Shown: in pieces, positions 27,693-36,723 of the stretch
Position numbering within the stretch: the stretch's first letter is position 1
How the letters are laid out: every line of letters starts with the position of its first letter
From: an uncultured Ectothiorhodospiraceae bacterium
Lineage (GTDB): Bacteria > Pseudomonadota > Gammaproteobacteria > Nitrococcales > Nitrococcaceae
DNA length: 64,000 bases
Assembly: GCA_913057145.1 (NCBI GenBank)
Contig: CAJXNJ010000003.1
Span: forward strand, 25,831-89,830
Direction: 5' to 3'
Position numbers and translations under genes: made by a program
The notes under the pieces: generated by a model
The model's input: only the letters and a program-made list of their open reading frames with translations
What the model was told of the DNA's origin: nothing
Database searches by the model: none

Positions 27693-29328
27693 GCTGCTGC
27701 TCGCCTTTGGGCTGCTGTGCCTGCCGCCTGCGCTGCCAGCTGCGGAGAAGACCGCGGCGCTGGCAGACTGCGGCCAACCCGGAGTCACCGAACTTGCAGC
27801 GATTCGGGGGTTGGATCAGCCCGCCCTTGCCGAAGGCACGGCGGTGGTCGTCGAGGCCACGGTAACCGCGAGCTTTCCCGGTGATGCGCAGTTGAGCGGC
27901 TTCTATCTTCAACAGGAATTACCCCGGGCAGGTGTTTTTGTTTATGCCCCGGATCTGACTGCCGACACAGCGCCACGGGCCGGTGAACGCTGGCGGGTGC
28001 TGGCGCGCACGGGTCGTTATCGAGGCCGGGTCCAGCTTGAATGGGTTGAGGATCTGCGCCGTTGCGGGGAGTCCCAACCGAGGCCTGCCATCCTTGATCC
28101 GGGCGATCCCGAGGCCTACGCCGTTCATGAAGACCAGCTCGTCACCCTGGATACCCCGTTGGTCGTGGCAGATACCTATGAACTCGGTCGCTACGGCAGT
28201 CTGCGCCTGGCTATAGGGGGACGGGCATTTACGGCAAACAACGGCGTTTCGGCTGGCCGCTTGTTGCCGCTGCGGCTTGATGATGGCAGTTATCGCCGCG
28301 ATCCTCGCCCGGTGCCGCATCTTGGTAATCAGGGCGTTCGGCGTGCCGGCGACCGTTTGCTGGGCGTCACCGGTATTCTCACCCGGGCATTTGGTGCCTG
28401 GAGAATCCATCCGGTCTCCAATCCGGTTTTCTCTCCAGATAATCCGCGCCCTGAAATGCCCGCCGCCGCCGCTGCTGGAGGATTGAGGGTCCTGCAGCTG
28501 AATTTACGCAATTACTTTCTCGATCTGGGCCAGCGCGGTGCGGCCAGTGCCGAGGCACTCACCCGTCAGCGCGCTCGTCTGCGGCAGCTGATCCGGCCCC
28601 TGAGCGCCGATGTGCTGGTATTGCACGAGGTGCAGAATACAGTCGCTGCGGTTGATGATCTGCTGGCGATACTGAATGAAGGCCTGCCTGAAGACCTGCA
28701 TTACCGCGCCGCCCTCGATGCCCGGAGTCCGGCGGCCATTCGCAGTGTCGTGCTCTATCGCGATTCTCAGGCCCGCAAAGTGCGCACCCTCCGGCTGGTG
28801 GATGATGCTCACCCGCGTGACCCTCTAGTGGTTGAATTCATGCAGCCTGATGGGAAGCGCTGGGGAATACTTGCCGCGCATTTCAAGTCGCGCGGTGGCT
28901 GCCCGGACGCCGGCGATACCGATCGGGGCGAGGGGTGCTGGGCGCAACGACGCGAAAGACAATCCGATTCGTTACTTGAGTGGTTATCCGGTCATTCCCT
29001 GCTGCCTGCCGATCATTATCCGATGCTGGTATTGGCCGATTTCAACGCCTATGCCGAGGAAGCAGCGATGCAGACCTGGCATATGGCCGGATTCATGGAT
29101 CTCATTGCCCGGGAGATTCCCGCTGAGCGCCGCTATACCTATATTTACCGCGGGCAGTCCGGCTATCTCGACCACGCCCTGGCAACGCCTGCGATGCGTG
29201 AGTATCTGGCATCCATTGAACTATGGCCGGTTAATGCCGATGAGCCTGCTTATCTGAGCGACGAGGGCAAGGCAATCTGGCGGATATCGGATCATGATCC
29301 GATGGTGATTGATCTGCGGTTGCCTTGA
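27673..29328 (+). CDS. Secreted ExeM/NucH-like endonuclease (EEP fold)
   Basis: The 551-residue protein has a signal peptide (VRARLLLAFGLLCLPPALPAA), an N-terminal OB-like region of the ExeM/NucH type (residues about 40-260), and a C-terminal endonuclease/exonuclease/phosphatase domain. Catalytic signatures are LQLNLRNYF, LHEVQN, HFKSRGGCPDAGD, LADFNAYAEE and the final SDHDPMVIDL. Such enzymes degrade extracellular DNA for nutrients or biofilm turnover. ATG 27673 lies inside the end of relA (20-base overlap); GTG 27682 is an alternative start. Export and nuclease activity are family inference. Confidence 0.87.
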   Translation: MCIVRARLLLAFGLLCLPPALPAAEKTAALADCGQPGVTELAAIRGLDQPALAEGTAVVVEATVTASFPGDAQLSGFYLQQELPRAGVFVYAPDLTADTAPRAGERWRVLARTGRYRGRVQLEWVEDLRRCGESQPRPAILDPGDPEAYAVHEDQLVTLDTPLVVADTYELGRYGSLRLAIGGRAFTANNGVSAGRLLPLRLDDGSYRRDPRPVPHLGNQGVRRAGDRLLGVTGILTRAFGAWRIHPVSNPVFSPDNPRPEMPAAAAAGGLRVLQLNLRNYFLDLGQRGAASAEALTRQRARLRQLIRPLSADVLVLHEVQNTVAAVDDLLAILNEGLPEDLHYRAALDARSPAAIRSVVLYRDSQARKVRTLRLVDDAHPRDPLVVEFMQPDGKRWGILAAHFKSRGGCPDAGDTDRGEGCWAQRRERQSDSLLEWLSGHSLLPADHYPMLVLADFNAYAEEAAMQTWHMAGFMDLIAREIPAERRYTYIYRGQSGYLDHALATPAMREYLASIELWPVNADEPAYLSDEGKAIWRISDHDPMVIDLRLP

Positions 29329-29396
29329 CATGAGCCGGATGCCGGCTGATAACTTGCCTGCTTATCGAACATCTCGCCGCTAAATCGGAGCCAGTT

Positions 29397-29951
29397 ATGC
29401 GAATGAATTCTCTCGGGCCAATTGGCGCCAGTCTTGCCGCCGTGCTGCTCATGATCAGCTTTGGTGCGCAGGCCCAGTCGCAAGCCAGCGATCTTCAGGA
29501 AAAACAGGCTGAACTGCAGGTGCTGCAGCAGACTCTCTCTTCGCTGCGTGAAGAGGCCATGGCCGCCAATCCGGAGTTCGAGCAGCGTCAGCAGTCCTGG
29601 CAGGATGCGTTCATGTCGATGATTCGCGATGAAGGTGTGCAGCCGCGTCAGGCGATTCGTCGCCTGCAGGATATGGAGCGTGAGCTGCGTGGTGGTGAAC
29701 TGGCCGAAGAAGACCGCGCGGCGATGCGCGATGAGTACATGGCCCTGCGTCAGCGGCTGATGGATGCCCGCCGCGTAGCGCTTGAGGATGAGGAGCTCAG
29801 TCAGGCCCGCGAAGATATGCAACAGGATCTCATCACCGCGATGACGGCCATTAACGCGGAGGTTCCCGCAATGATCGATCGGTTTGAGACTCTGCGCAGT
29901 GACCTGATGAACAGTGGCCATGGCGGTGGATCGATGAATGGTGCGCAATAA
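29397..29951 (+). CDS. Hypothetical periplasmic coiled-coil protein
   Basis: I do not recognise the 184-residue product. It has a Sec signal peptide ending in AQA-Q near residue 26. The remainder is almost all charged, Gln- and Glu-rich helix with heptad-like spacing (EKQAELQVLQQTLSSLREEA, later RRLQDMERELRGGELAEEDR), ending in a short Gly/Ser tail. This resembles periplasmic coiled-coil scaffolds or chaperones, but no family signature is clear. GGAG precedes the ATG. It begins a run with the DUF2721, GGDEF and ppx genes, all closely spaced, suggesting one transcript. Confidence 0.75.
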   Translation: MRMNSLGPIGASLAAVLLMISFGAQAQSQASDLQEKQAELQVLQQTLSSLREEAMAANPEFEQRQQSWQDAFMSMIRDEGVQPRQAIRRLQDMERELRGGELAEEDRAAMRDEYMALRQRLMDARRVALEDEELSQAREDMQQDLITAMTAINAEVPAMIDRFETLRSDLMNSGHGGGSMNGAQ

Positions 29952-29975
29952 ATCGCTTGAAGGAGGGCGGCCGGC

Positions 29976-30371
29976 ATGGATCTGACTCTGGGCACGCCCT
30001 CGCTACTTTTCCCGGCCGTATCCCTGTTGCTGCTCGCTTACACCAATCGATTCCTGGCGCTTGCCTCGCTGATTCGTGATCTGCAGGCGCAATATACCTC
30101 CAGCCATCATCAGAATTTATTGGTGCAGATTGAGAATCTCCGTCGTCGTGTGCGATTGATTCAGTACATGCAGGCTGCGGGCGCTGGCAGCCTGCTGCTC
30201 TGTGTTGCCTGTATGTTTCTGATCTTCGGTGGGCTTGCTCAGCTCGCCGGTGTATTGTTCGGTGCCAGTCTGGTCCTGATGATGCTCTCGCTGGCTCTGT
30301 CCGTGTGGGAGATCTGGATTTCGGTGACGGCATTGAACATTCAGCTAGAGGATATGGAGTCGAATCGGTGA
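29976..30371 (+). CDS. DUF2721 family membrane protein
   Basis: The 131-residue protein has an N-terminal membrane segment (SLLFPAVSLLLLAYTNRFLALASLIRDL, here written across the motif start), a short basic helix with QIENLRRRVRLIQYMQ, then two more hydrophobic segments. The order and the RFLALASLIR and RRRxxLI motifs match DUF2721, a small uncharacterised family. AAGGAGGG lies before the ATG. The stop codon overlaps the GTG start of the diguanylate cyclase gene (GTGA), so the two proteins are probably made together at the inner membrane. Function unknown. Confidence 0.82.
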   Translation: MDLTLGTPSLLFPAVSLLLLAYTNRFLALASLIRDLQAQYTSSHHQNLLVQIENLRRRVRLIQYMQAAGAGSLLLCVACMFLIFGGLAQLAGVLFGASLVLMMLSLALSVWEIWISVTALNIQLEDMESNR

Positions 30372-31459
30372 ACACCTCCATCGGCATGCTGGTGCCGCGT
30401 GATGACCCCCGCCAGTCACTGCGGGTGCGAAGATTTCTTCTGGCCGCCACGGTTTACGGGCTGGCGATTGCCCTGATGGGCCTCTACGTTCGCCAGGGCC
30501 TGCTGGAATGGCATGAGTGGCAGTTTACGGCGCTGGTGATTCTCCTGATCAACGGTGGGCTTTATGCGCTGTTGCGCAGCGGGCGAAACGAGCGGTTTGC
30601 CGACCCGAGTCTCACCGGTATCCAGATGTTTCTGGTCTGCCTTGTTATGGGACTGACCATGTATCTGCTCGACGGGGGCCGAGGGGGCATGCTGCTGTTG
30701 TTCCTCGTGCTTTTGATGTTCGGAGTCCTGCGGCTCAATGCCCGACAGTTCACGGCCCTTGGCGGGTTTGCGCTGGTTTGTTACGGCACCGCCGTGGCAG
30801 CGGTCTGGCAGCAACGGCCCGAGGCCTTTAATGCCCAGGTAGAACTGCTGCATCTGGCTGCCCTGAGCACACTGGTGCCCTGTGGTGGATTTTTCGCAAG
30901 CCATATCAGCGGTCTGCGTCGGGCCCTGCGTGAGCGTCAGATTGAACTGCAGCGTGCGCGCGAGCAGGTGCATGACCTGCAGGTGCTCGATCCGTTGACC
31001 GGAATCAGTAACCGTAGCGCCATTATCGGATTTCTCACTCAGGAGGCGAGCCGCTCCGCGCGCTTGGATCAGCCTCTGGCTGTCATCCTGGTCGACCTGA
31101 TTCAGTTCAAGCGCGTCAACCGGGAACACGGGCATCGTGTGGGCGATGAGGTGCTGCGTGAGGTCGCACAGACCCTGCGCGGATGTGTGCGTGATATTGA
31201 CGGCATTGGTCGGTACGGCGGCGAGGAGTTCTTGATTGTCCTGCCCGACACACCGGCGCCCGCGGCAAGGGATATTGCAGCCCAGGCCATGGAGCGTCTG
31301 CGCGGGCATCGCTTTGCCAATATGCCCGGGCGCTTTCGCATCGACTGTGCCATGGGCGTAGGCATGGCGCAGTCGAGCGACGATGACATCTGGCGGGCGA
31401 TCGAGCGGGCGCGCAGCGACGCGGAGGGGGAGGACAGCGAGCAGGACGCGTCTGCATGA
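30368..31459 (+). CDS. Membrane diguanylate cyclase (GGDEF domain), GTG start
   Basis: The 363-residue protein has about six N-terminal membrane helices (residues 20-185), a helical linker and a C-terminal GGDEF domain from about 215. The active-site loop is RYGGEEFLIVLP, and the Mg-binding Asp lies in ILVDLIQFKRVN. An RxxD inhibitory site (RDID) sits 5 residues before GGEEF, so product inhibition by c-di-GMP is likely. No EAL domain is present. I chose GTG 30368 because it overlaps the upstream stop and is preceded by GGAG. The six-helix sensor has no family I can name. The stop overlaps the ppx start. Confidence 0.88.
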   Translation: MNTSIGMLVPRDDPRQSLRVRRFLLAATVYGLAIALMGLYVRQGLLEWHEWQFTALVILLINGGLYALLRSGRNERFADPSLTGIQMFLVCLVMGLTMYLLDGGRGGMLLLFLVLLMFGVLRLNARQFTALGGFALVCYGTAVAAVWQQRPEAFNAQVELLHLAALSTLVPCGGFFASHISGLRRALRERQIELQRAREQVHDLQVLDPLTGISNRSAIIGFLTQEASRSARLDQPLAVILVDLIQFKRVNREHGHRVGDEVLREVAQTLRGCVRDIDGIGRYGGEEFLIVLPDTPAPAARDIAAQAMERLRGHRFANMPGRFRIDCAMGVGMAQSSDDDIWRAIERARSDAEGEDSEQDASA

Positions 31460-32988
31460 TCGGTGCGGTGCGCAGGCGCCTGCGCGGCAAATCATCCGCC
31501 AACAGCCTCAGCGAAGTCGCTGCGGTTGATCTGGGCTCCAACAGTTTTCACATGATCATCGCAAGGCCCGAGCCGGACGGGCTGCGCATGGTCGATCGGC
31601 TGCAGGAATCGGTTCGACTGGCCGCCGGCTTGGATGCGGAAAAACGGCTCAGTGAGGACGCCCGAGAACGCGCACTGGCCTGCCTTGAGCGCTTCGGCCA
31701 GCGGGTACAGGGGTTGCCGGCCGGTGCTGTCAGGGCCGTTGGCACCAATACCCTGCGCCAGCTGCGCGACAGTCGTGATTTTCTGCAGCAGGCACAACTC
31801 GCCCTCGGGCATTCCATACAGATCGTCTCCGGTTACGAAGAAGCGCGGCTTATTTACCTGGGTGTCGCCCACAGCCTTGCCGATGATGATGACCGTCGCC
31901 TGGTCATGGATATCGGGGGCGGCAGTACAGAATTCATCATTGGTGAGCATTTCGACCCACAGCAGATGGAAAGCCTGCATATGGGTTGTGTCAGCACCAC
32001 CCGGGGGTTTTTTGCCGACGGGGATATTACTGAGCGGCGTTTGCGCAAGGCAGAAATCGCGGCGATGCGGGAGATCGAGCCGATTGCCGAGCGTTACCGG
32101 CGCTTTGGCTGGCAGCGGGTCATTGGCGCTTCCGGGACGATTCGGGCCATTGAGCGCTGTCTTCGCAACCATGGCTGGACACAGGGTGGCATTAATCCTG
32201 AAGGACTGGCGCAGCTGCGCTCGGCGCTCATCGATGCCGGCAGTATCGATGGGATCAATCTCGATGGCGTCAGCCCCGCGCGCGCCGAGGTCCTGCCCGG
32301 CGGCTTCGCTGTGCTTGCCGGGGCTTTCCGGCAGCTGGGTCTCGAGCAGATGGAAGTCTCCGAAGGCGCCTTACGCGAAGGCCTGCTCTATGACCTGCTC
32401 GGGCGGATTCGTGAGCAGGATGTGCGCGCGACGAGCGTACTGGCCATGGCGCGGCGTTACCATGTGGATGCTGATCAGGCGCAACGCGTGGCGTCTCTGG
32501 CCGAGAGTCTGAGGCAGTCTGTGGCCGAAACCTGGTCGCTGGATGAGAAGGTCTACGAGGACATGCTGGCCTGGGCGGCTCAGCTGCATGAAGTGGGTCT
32601 CGACATCTCCCACAGCCAGTATCACAAGCATGGTGAGTATATTCTTCGGCACAGCGACATGGCGGGTTTCTCCCGGGATGAGCAGCAGGCCCTCGCGATT
32701 CTGGTCCGCTTGCACCGGCGCAAGTTCTCCAAGGCGCTTTTCCGTGAGCTGCCTGAAGTCTGGCAGAAGCCGATCATGCGCCTTGCGGTTTTGTTGCGTC
32801 TGGCCATCGCGCTGCGGCGGGCGCGGACTGATGAGGCGTTGCCGCCGATCGAAGTTCGGGCCTCGGGCCGCAAAATCAGGCTGCAGTTTCCCGAGCAGGC
32901 GCTTGAGTCCTGGCCGTTGATTGATGCCGATCTGGAAGAGGAAGCCGGCTATTTACGGGCCGGCGGGATCACCCTTGAGCATGGCTGA
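31456..32988 (+). CDS. ppx: Exopolyphosphatase Ppx/GppA
   Basis: The 510-residue ASKHA-fold enzyme has AAVDLGSNSFHMIIAR (phosphate 1 loop), AVGTNTLRQLRDS, VSGYEEARLIYLGV with the catalytic Glu, and VMDIGGGSTEFIIG (phosphate 2). A C-terminal HD-like domain contains LHEVGLDISHSQYHKHGEYIL. It releases phosphate from polyphosphate chains and may hydrolyse pppGpp, as the two activities overlap in this family. The ATG overlaps the GGDEF stop in ATGA, so it is probably translated from the same mRNA. It converges on ppk1 with an 8-base gap. Confidence 0.92.
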   Translation: MIGAVRRRLRGKSSANSLSEVAAVDLGSNSFHMIIARPEPDGLRMVDRLQESVRLAAGLDAEKRLSEDARERALACLERFGQRVQGLPAGAVRAVGTNTLRQLRDSRDFLQQAQLALGHSIQIVSGYEEARLIYLGVAHSLADDDDRRLVMDIGGGSTEFIIGEHFDPQQMESLHMGCVSTTRGFFADGDITERRLRKAEIAAMREIEPIAERYRRFGWQRVIGASGTIRAIERCLRNHGWTQGGINPEGLAQLRSALIDAGSIDGINLDGVSPARAEVLPGGFAVLAGAFRQLGLEQMEVSEGALREGLLYDLLGRIREQDVRATSVLAMARRYHVDADQAQRVASLAESLRQSVAETWSLDEKVYEDMLAWAAQLHEVGLDISHSQYHKHGEYILRHSDMAGFSRDEQQALAILVRLHRRKFSKALFRELPEVWQKPIMRLAVLLRLAIALRRARTDEALPPIEVRASGRKIRLQFPEQALESWPLIDADLEEEAGYLRAGGITLEHG

Positions 32989-32996
32989 TTGTTTGC

Positions 32997-35075
32997 TCAG
33001 CCGCCTTCGCCATAGCGCTGCATCATGGTGGTTTGGGCATTGACGGCGTTCTCGGCAGCATCGGGTCGGGCACGGGTGTAATGGCCCTCGGCATCGAGTA
33101 TCCAGGCCTGGGTGTTGTCGGCAAGATAGGTCTGAAGATCGCCCAGCACCCGTTCACGCAGTTCCTCATCAAGCAGCGGGAAACCGGTTTCCACGCGACG
33201 AAAGAAATTACGCTCCATCCAATCCGCTGAGCTCAGGAAAAGCTCCGGATGGCCGTCGTTGGCAAAATAAAAAACCCGGGTGTGTTCAAGAAACCGGCCG
33301 ATGATCGATCGCACGCGAATGTTCTCGCTGATCCCGGCAACACCGGGTCGCAGGCAGCACATGCCGCGGACAATGAGATCGATTTCGACACCGGCTCGGG
33401 AAGCGGCATAGAGGGCTCGGATGACCTTGCCTTCCACCAGCGAGTTGACCTTGACGATGATGCGCGCGGGACGGCCGGCCTCAGCGTGCGCGCGCTCCCG
33501 GTCGATGCGCTCGACCATCCCCTGGTGCAGGGTAAAGGGTGATTCGAGCAGGTGGGAGAGCTCAGAGACTTTACCGAGGCTGGTGAGCTGCAGAAATACC
33601 CGATGGACATCTTCACCGACATCAGGCCGCGCGGTGAGCAGGCCATAGTCGGTGTAGAGTCTTGCCGTGCGGGCATGGTAGTTGCCCGTCCCGAGGTGGA
33701 CATATTGCCTCAACCGCCGTCCCTCGCGGCGCACGATGAGCATCATCTTGGCATGGGTTTTATGCCCCACCACACCATAGACCACATGTGCGCCGGCTGC
33801 CTGCAGCCGGTTGGCAAGGCCGATGTTCGCGGCTTCATCAAAGCGGGCGCGCAGTTCAACGACGACCGTTACTTCCTTGCCTGCCTGCGCGGCGCTCACC
33901 AGATGATCCACCACCGCCGAATCCGGCCCTGTCCGATAGAGGGTCTGTTTGATGGCAAGGACGTCAGGGTCCTGCGCGGCCTGACGCAATAACTCGATAA
34001 CCGGTGCGAAAGACTCGAAGGGGTGATGCAGCAGCACATCCCGATGACGCATGACCTTAAAAAGATCACCGCCATGCCTGAGCTCCGGCGGCAGCCCCGG
34101 CGTGAATCCGGGGTACTTAAGATCCGGCCGGTCAACCAGGTCGCAGACAGCCAGCAAGCGATTCAGATTCACCGGGCCATTCACCTGGTAGAGCGCATCC
34201 GGCCCCAGCCCGAACTCCTCGAGCAGGAAGTCGGCCATGGGCGCCGGGCAGTTGGCTGCCACCTCGAGCCGTACCGCCTCTCCATAACGCCGGGAGGGCA
34301 GTTCGCCTTCCATCGCCCTGAGCAGATCGTCCACCTCTTCTTCGTCGACATAAAGGTCGGAGTTGCGAGTGACGCGGAACTGATAACAGCCCGTTGCGTT
34401 CATGCCCGGGAAGAGATCGGTGACATGGGCATGAATGATGGAGGAGAGAAAGACGAAATCGGCACTGCCGCTTCCCTCCAGCTCAGCGGGGACATGAATG
34501 ATGCGCGGCAGGGCACGCGGTGCCTGAACGACCGCCATGCCGCTGCTGCGGCCGAATGCGTCCTTGCCTTCCAGCGAGACGATGAAATTCAGGCTTTTAT
34601 TGAGGACCTGGGGGAACGGATGCGCCGGGTCCAGGCCGAGCGGGCTGAGGACCGGTAGCAGCTCCTCATTGAAAAACTCCCGAATCCAGGCTTTTTGCGC
34701 CGGTGACCATTCGCTGCGACGCAGAAAACGAATCCCGGCCTCGGCGAGTTCCGGGATAACCTCATCATTGAGGACCCGGTATTGCTCTTCGACCAGTTCG
34801 TGGACGCGCTGGCTTATCTCTCGGAGTAACTGCTGCGGCGTCCGGCTGTCAGGGCCACTTTGTGGTACGCCGAGTTCGCTTGCCTGATAGAGCCCGGCGA
34901 CCCGAATTTCGAAAAACTCATCCAGGTTGGAGCTTGCAATGCAGAGGAATTTCAGTCGCTCGAGCAGGGGGTTGCCGGTATCCGAGGCCTGAGCCAGTAC
35001 GCGCCGATTGAATTCCACCAGACTGAGCTGGCGGTTGAAATACCACTCCGGGTTGCGCAGGTCCTCGTCTTGCAT
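32997..35075 (-). CDS. ppk1: Polyphosphate kinase Ppk1
   Basis: The 692-residue length fits Ppk1 (E. coli 688). Motifs include [16 protein letters not shown] and [18 protein letters not shown] at the N-terminus, [30 protein letters not shown], and [16 protein letters not shown] with the autophosphorylated His in [25 protein letters not shown] follows. It makes polyphosphate from ATP reversibly. I chose ATG 35075 because the length fits and AAAGAGCGAG lies upstream; an ATG at 35120 has no ribosome site. Convergent with ppx, its metabolic opponent, which allows separate control. Confidence 0.96.
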   Translation of the reverse strand: MQDEDLRNPEWYFNRQLSLVEFNRRVLAQASDTGNPLLERLKFLCIASSNLDEFFEIRVAGLYQASELGVPQSGPDSRTPQQLLREISQRVHELVEEQYRVLNDEVIPELAEAGIRFLRRSEWSPAQKAWIREFFNEELLPVLSPLGLDPAHPFPQVLNKSLNFIVSLEGKDAFGRSSGMAVVQAPRALPRIIHVPAELEGSGSADFVFLSSIIHAHVTDLFPGMNATGCYQFRVTRNSDLYVDEEEVDDLLRAMEGELPSRRYGEAVRLEVAANCPAPMADFLLEEFGLGPDALYQVNGPVNLNRLLAVCDLVDRPDLKYPGFTPGLPPELRHGGDLFKVMRHRDVLLHHPFESFAPVIELLRQAAQDPDVLAIKQTLYRTGPDSAVVDHLVSAAQAGKEVTVVVELRARFDEAANIGLANRLQAAGAHVVYGVVGHKTHAKMMLIVRREGRRLRQYVHLGTGNYHARTARLYTDYGLLTARPDVGEDVHRVFLQLTSLGKVSELSHLLESPFTLHQGMVERIDRERAHAEAGRPARIIVKVNSLVEGKVIRALYAASRAGVEIDLIVRGMCCLRPGVAGISENIRVRSIIGRFLEHTRVFYFANDGHPELFLSSADWMERNFFRRVETGFPLLDEELRERVLGDLQTYLADNTQAWILDAEGHYTRARPDAAENAVNAQTTMMQRYGEGG

Positions 35076-35159
35076 CGGCTCGCTCTTTTGCTGGTGTGCT
35101 AGGCAGATTGTCTCGAACATAGGTTGCCAACAAAATATTGCAGCGGCATGACCAAACCC

Positions 35160-36560
35160 TCAGCTGACCCGGTTGTAACCATTCAGTGCCGCGACGCGAT
35201 AACCCTCGGCCATGGTCGGGTAGTTGAAGGTGGTGTTCATGAAATAGCGAAGCGTATTGCCCGGCGCCGGCTGCGCCATGATGGCCTGGCCGATGTGGAC
35301 GATCTCCGCGGCCTGGTCACCAAAGCAGTGAATGCCCAGCAACTCAAGTGTCTCGGCATGGAAGAGCAGCTTTAACATCCCGACGGTCTGGCCGGAGATC
35401 TGGGCGCGGGCAAGGTCCTTGAAAAACGCGTGGCCGACTTCATAAGGGACCTGTGCGGCCGTGAGCTCCTGTTCTGTCCGGCCGACCGAGCTGATCTCCG
35501 GGATCGTATAAATGCCTGTGGGTACGTCATGGGCCAGTCGGTAGTCACAATCGCCCTCCAGCATGTGTGTGGCGGCAAAGCGGCCCTGGTCATAAGCAGC
35601 ACTCGCGAGGCTCGGATACCCGATCACATCACCCACGGCATAGATATGTGGCTGGCTGGTCTGGAAGTCGGCATTCACTTCAATCTGGCCGCGGCCATTG
35701 GGCGGGATATCCAGTGCTTCAAGGCCCATCCCGTCGGTGTTGCCGGTGCGGCCGTTTGCCCAGAGCAGCAGATCACCCCGGATGCGTTTGCCGGATTTAA
35801 GGAACAGCGTGACGCTCTCATCGTCCGCTTCTATCCGCTCGTATTCCTCGCGGTGGCGGATCAGGACGCCATGTTCGCGCAGATGATAGGAGAGGGCATC
35901 GGAGATTTCGTCATCCAGAAAGGCAAGCATGCGATCGCGGGTGTTGATCAGGTCCACCTTGACGCCGAGTCCGCGGAAGATCGAGGCGTATTCGCTCCCG
36001 ATGACACCGGCGCCGTAGATGATGATGCTGCGCGGGGTATGGGAGAGGTTGAGAATCTGGTCGCTGTCACAAATGCGCGGATGGGTGAAGTCGACGTCCT
36101 CGGGCTGATAGGGCCGTGAGCCGGTGGCAATCAGGAACTGATCCGCTGAGAGGGTGCGTGTTTTGCCATCGGGCTGGGCGAGCTCGATGGTGTGCGCATC
36201 GGTGAATCTTGCCTTTCCGCGCAGGACCGGTACCTCGTTGCGCTGATAAAAGCGGCTGCGCAGGGAGACCTGTTGACCGATGACCTGGTTGGCATGATCG
36301 AGCAGTGTGGGAAAAGAGACATGACGCGGTTCGCCGGCCTCGCGAAACAAAGCCGAGCTGTTGTACTCCATCAGGCGCCGGACGTTATGTCTGAGGGCCT
36401 TGGAGGGAATGGTGCCCCAATGGGTGCAGCCGCCGCCTACCTCGCGGTGGCGTTCGATCATGACAACGTTTCGGCCGCCCTTGGCCAGTTTCATCGCCGC
36501 CCCTTCACCCCCCGGGCCGCTGCCGAGGACGATGGCATCGAATTGTCCTTTGCTCGTCAT
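35160..36560 (-). CDS. sthA: Soluble NAD(P)+ transhydrogenase SthA
   Basis: The 466-residue flavoprotein of the disulphide-reductase superfamily has FAD-binding [16 protein letters not shown]. Its redox site reads [15 protein letters not shown], where the second Cys of dihydrolipoamide dehydrogenases is Thr, the hallmark of SthA. An NAD-binding [16 protein letters not shown] and a C-terminal dimerisation domain follow. It interconverts NADPH and NADH in the cytosol. It is divergent from glcB across 163 bases containing a GntR-type palindrome, so shared control is possible. Confidence 0.94.
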   Translation of the reverse strand: MTSKGQFDAIVLGSGPGGEGAAMKLAKGGRNVVMIERHREVGGGCTHWGTIPSKALRHNVRRLMEYNSSALFREAGEPRHVSFPTLLDHANQVIGQQVSLRSRFYQRNEVPVLRGKARFTDAHTIELAQPDGKTRTLSADQFLIATGSRPYQPEDVDFTHPRICDSDQILNLSHTPRSIIIYGAGVIGSEYASIFRGLGVKVDLINTRDRMLAFLDDEISDALSYHLREHGVLIRHREEYERIEADDESVTLFLKSGKRIRGDLLLWANGRTGNTDGMGLEALDIPPNGRGQIEVNADFQTSQPHIYAVGDVIGYPSLASAAYDQGRFAATHMLEGDCDYRLAHDVPTGIYTIPEISSVGRTEQELTAAQVPYEVGHAFFKDLARAQISGQTVGMLKLLFHAETLELLGIHCFGDQAAEIVHIGQAIMAQPAPGNTLRYFMNTTFNYPTMAEGYRVAALNGYNRVS

Positions 36561-36637
36561 CTTCTATCCGTGTTGCGGTCATTTGTGCGCCGCAATGATA
36601 CCAGTCTGGCCCGCCAGATCGATGCCAATAAAGCGGT

Positions 36638-36652
36638 TTTGGTCCGACCAAA
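36638..36652. promoter_or_regulatory. Perfect GntR/FadR-type palindrome in the sthA-glcB intergenic region
   Basis: TTTGGTCCGACCAAA is an exact 6+3+6 inverted repeat and contains TGGTNNNACCA, the operator pattern of the FadR subfamily of GntR regulators (FadR, PdhR, LldR, GlcC). It lies 71 bases before the malate synthase ATG and 77 before sthA. The rest of the 163-base divergent region shows AGGGGGAGG before glcB and nothing else that I can name. Which regulator binds is not known; none is encoded in the window. Confidence 0.65.
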
Positions 36653-36723
36653 GTCTTTTCATCGGCCGGTGGACTGGTTAATGTTGAGACTTTGAATTTC
36701 TACTTAAGGGGGAGGCAGGCGCA

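Noticed and set aside
29333-29347. Small inverted repeat AGCCGG-ATG-CCGGCT after the nuclease gene
   Set aside because: The stem is only 6 bases with a 3-base loop and no T-run follows, so it is not a convincing terminator.
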